A stretch of DNA of 64,000 nucleotides from Chiua virens (Eukaryota; Basidiomycota; Agaricomycetes; Boletales; Boletaceae): NCBI GenBank assembly GCA_019787685.1, contig JAHNUO010000009.1, positions 1,736,001-1,800,000 of the forward strand, read 5' to 3'. A program made the position numbers and the translations under genes. Every line of letters starts with the position of its first letter. Within the stretch, counting starts at the first letter, position 1. Of this stretch, positions 62,666-64,000 are shown piece by piece. A model generated the notes under the pieces. It saw nothing but the letters and a program-made list of their open reading frames with translations. It did not search any database and had not been told where the DNA came from.

Positions 62666-64000
62666 GAACTGTAGTCTGTAATTAACAGGGCCTCCAGGAT
62701 TGCAGTGGTGCCACCTTTTCCTGGACTACAAAGGTTCCCTGATGGCCATGGATTTTCACAATGGACCAGTAATGACTCAAAGGCACTGATGAAGGTCGGT
62801 TTTTATCTACTTCTCATATCTGTATCTCACCATTTTCAGGTCTACTTGCCAGCCATTGAAGGTCACATTCCAGAATGTATCATTTAAACATTCTGCTCCT
62901 TTCTTGAGTTCACTTATATTACCCGGTGAAACGTGATAACAGATGATACACTACTATAGCTGAAAGCCACACTCAATCACTTGCACGAGCACCGAGCTAT
63001 TTTTGAAGAAACTGGTGTCCATCTGAGTGGATTCTCACTTCCCCAACAACATTCCCTTACTCATCATGAATCTCTCATACATCTTTTTGGTGCCCCAAAC
63101 GGCTTGTGCACATCGATCACAGAATCAAAGCACATCTCAGCGGTGAAGAAGCCATGGTGTCGTTCCAACAAACACAAGGCTGTCAGGCAAATCCTACAAA
63201 TGAACCAACGTCTTTCATGACTTGCAGCAGCCCACACTGATTTTGAGGCTTGGGGGATGCTACCCACATCATGGCAGGTGCATGACCCACTGGCAACACA
63301 AAATGGTAAATTTATGATTTACTGGGACTGGACAGCTTGCTAATTGGTCAGCCAAATACAGATGATCTTGAAGAAGGTTCAAGTACTATCCCAGCAGAGG
63401 ACAATCTTGAGTCCTCAGGTATAGTGGATGAGCACCCTTCACTTGCCCACTCAGATGTCAGGCTCACAATAATGTATGGTAAGCATGATACACTTTCATG
63501 TTCAGTCGTTGCCAGTGTCTGGCAGAAATGACATGTATTATAAGCTCATAACTGTGCAAGGAATGTGTTGGCACTTGCCATCAAACTCAATGTCCCTTCA
63601 CTACCTCAGCTCATTGTCACTACCTTCCTCAACGAACAACCTGACCACTCTCAATCTGCATCGATCAGTGCTTCCAGCAATTGTCCTGAATTTACTGGGC
63701 CTGTCAAGGTCTTTCACTCAGCCACTGCAACATTTGTTTCACCAAGCGACCCAAGCGGCATTGGTGGCATGTGGCGTGAACAAATTCACGCAATGCTGTC
63801 ATGGCATCATGGCCCTGCACGATATGACTGTGTGCTTGTGAGGCAATGTGAGCACAAGTGATACAGAGGAGGGAATGTTGAGCATGGACTTTGTTCGCAT
63901 TTTTTGCTTTTTCTCATTCATTCACACTAATGGACAGACATGCCCTTGTGCCCTGGTTCATTGGTTCAATTGCTTGGCCAATGAACCAGACAACCTCACA

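Larger units (their letters stand above)
54501..64000 (+). pseudogene. Plavaka-type transposase, split by copia and cut by window end
   Basis: Transposase of the basidiomycete Plavaka group (CACTA-related). An N-terminal C2H2-like finger (CCWFKPLPGLKCHHTLAHN near 54665) is followed by FETAELLYKDAEMSAKNVDHL, PPFVNHTKLYNTIDATPLGN, GGTVPPWMNETYKFWY, STFVPIILRSDKTTVSVATGQN and SLDWKHSQQCMACT-like sequence (near 55600). Later blocks on the left of the insertion include HQLMKGTFKDHLVEWV. Beyond copia the frame resumes with RIAVVPPFPGLQRFPDG, QWTSNDSKALMK, VYLPAIEGHIPECI, FSLPQQHSLTHHESLIHLFG and LCTSITESKHISAVKKPW. Frame changes and stops are frequent, so it is inactive. It continues beyond base 64000. 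Confidence 0.75.

Overview
The window looks like nuclear DNA of an agaricomycete (basidiomycete) fungus. Genes are dense and split by many short (about 50-70 bp) GT-AG introns. The predicted proteins include basidiomycete-type families, and the repeat content (Ty3/gypsy chromoviruses, Ty1/copia, hAT, Tc1, Plavaka and KDZ relics) is typical of agaric genomes. There are no bacterial-style operons, RNA genes or CRISPR arrays that I can see.

Layout. (1) 1-12.3 kb is a host gene island, all on the + strand: the 3' part of a dihydroxyacetone kinase, a multi-pass membrane protein, a CCCH/RRM-like/RBR ubiquitin ligase with a tandem-repeat coiled coil, the cytochrome bc1 assembly chaperone Cbp3, and a LamB/YcsF (5-oxoprolinase subunit A) protein. 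(2) From about 12.5 kb to the end nearly everything is mobile DNA: a MITE-like element and two long-TIR Tc1 elements (12.6-16.1 kb); gypsy A on the - strand (17.4-29.9 kb), opened by a hAT transposon that holds a solo LTR that holds another solo LTR; degraded basidiomycete transposon-associated genes and LTR fragments (30-42.5 kb); gypsy B on the - strand (43.1-50.8 kb); more solo LTRs; and a Plavaka-type transposase gene (54.5 kb to the window end) split by a young, apparently intact copia element (56.4-62.7 kb).

I fixed the limits of most insertions from target-site duplications (TSDs) read directly. Examples are GTGGTGGT for hAT, CACGC and CACAC for the two LTRs nested in it, CTGAT for gypsy B, TGGAT for the LTR inside gypsy B, GAACT for copia, and AGTAT, GTACT, CCCAT and ATTAG for other solo LTRs. 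Removing them in silico re-joins the interrupted reading frames.

The most interesting signals are these. Both gypsy families carry an 11-nt primer-binding site, 2 nt inside the 5' LTR, that is complementary to a segment of their own LTR about 34-36 nt downstream of the TATA box; this is the Tf1/sushi type of self-priming. The copia element instead matches the anticodon arm of initiator tRNA-Met. Gypsy B has extra ORFs before gag, one of them membrane-spanning, and gypsy A has a CCHC ORF after pol. Seven of seven internal stop codons in the gag and pol genes of the two gypsy elements are TGA. Intron positions and gene limits in degraded regions are my estimates from reading; no alignments or database searches were run.
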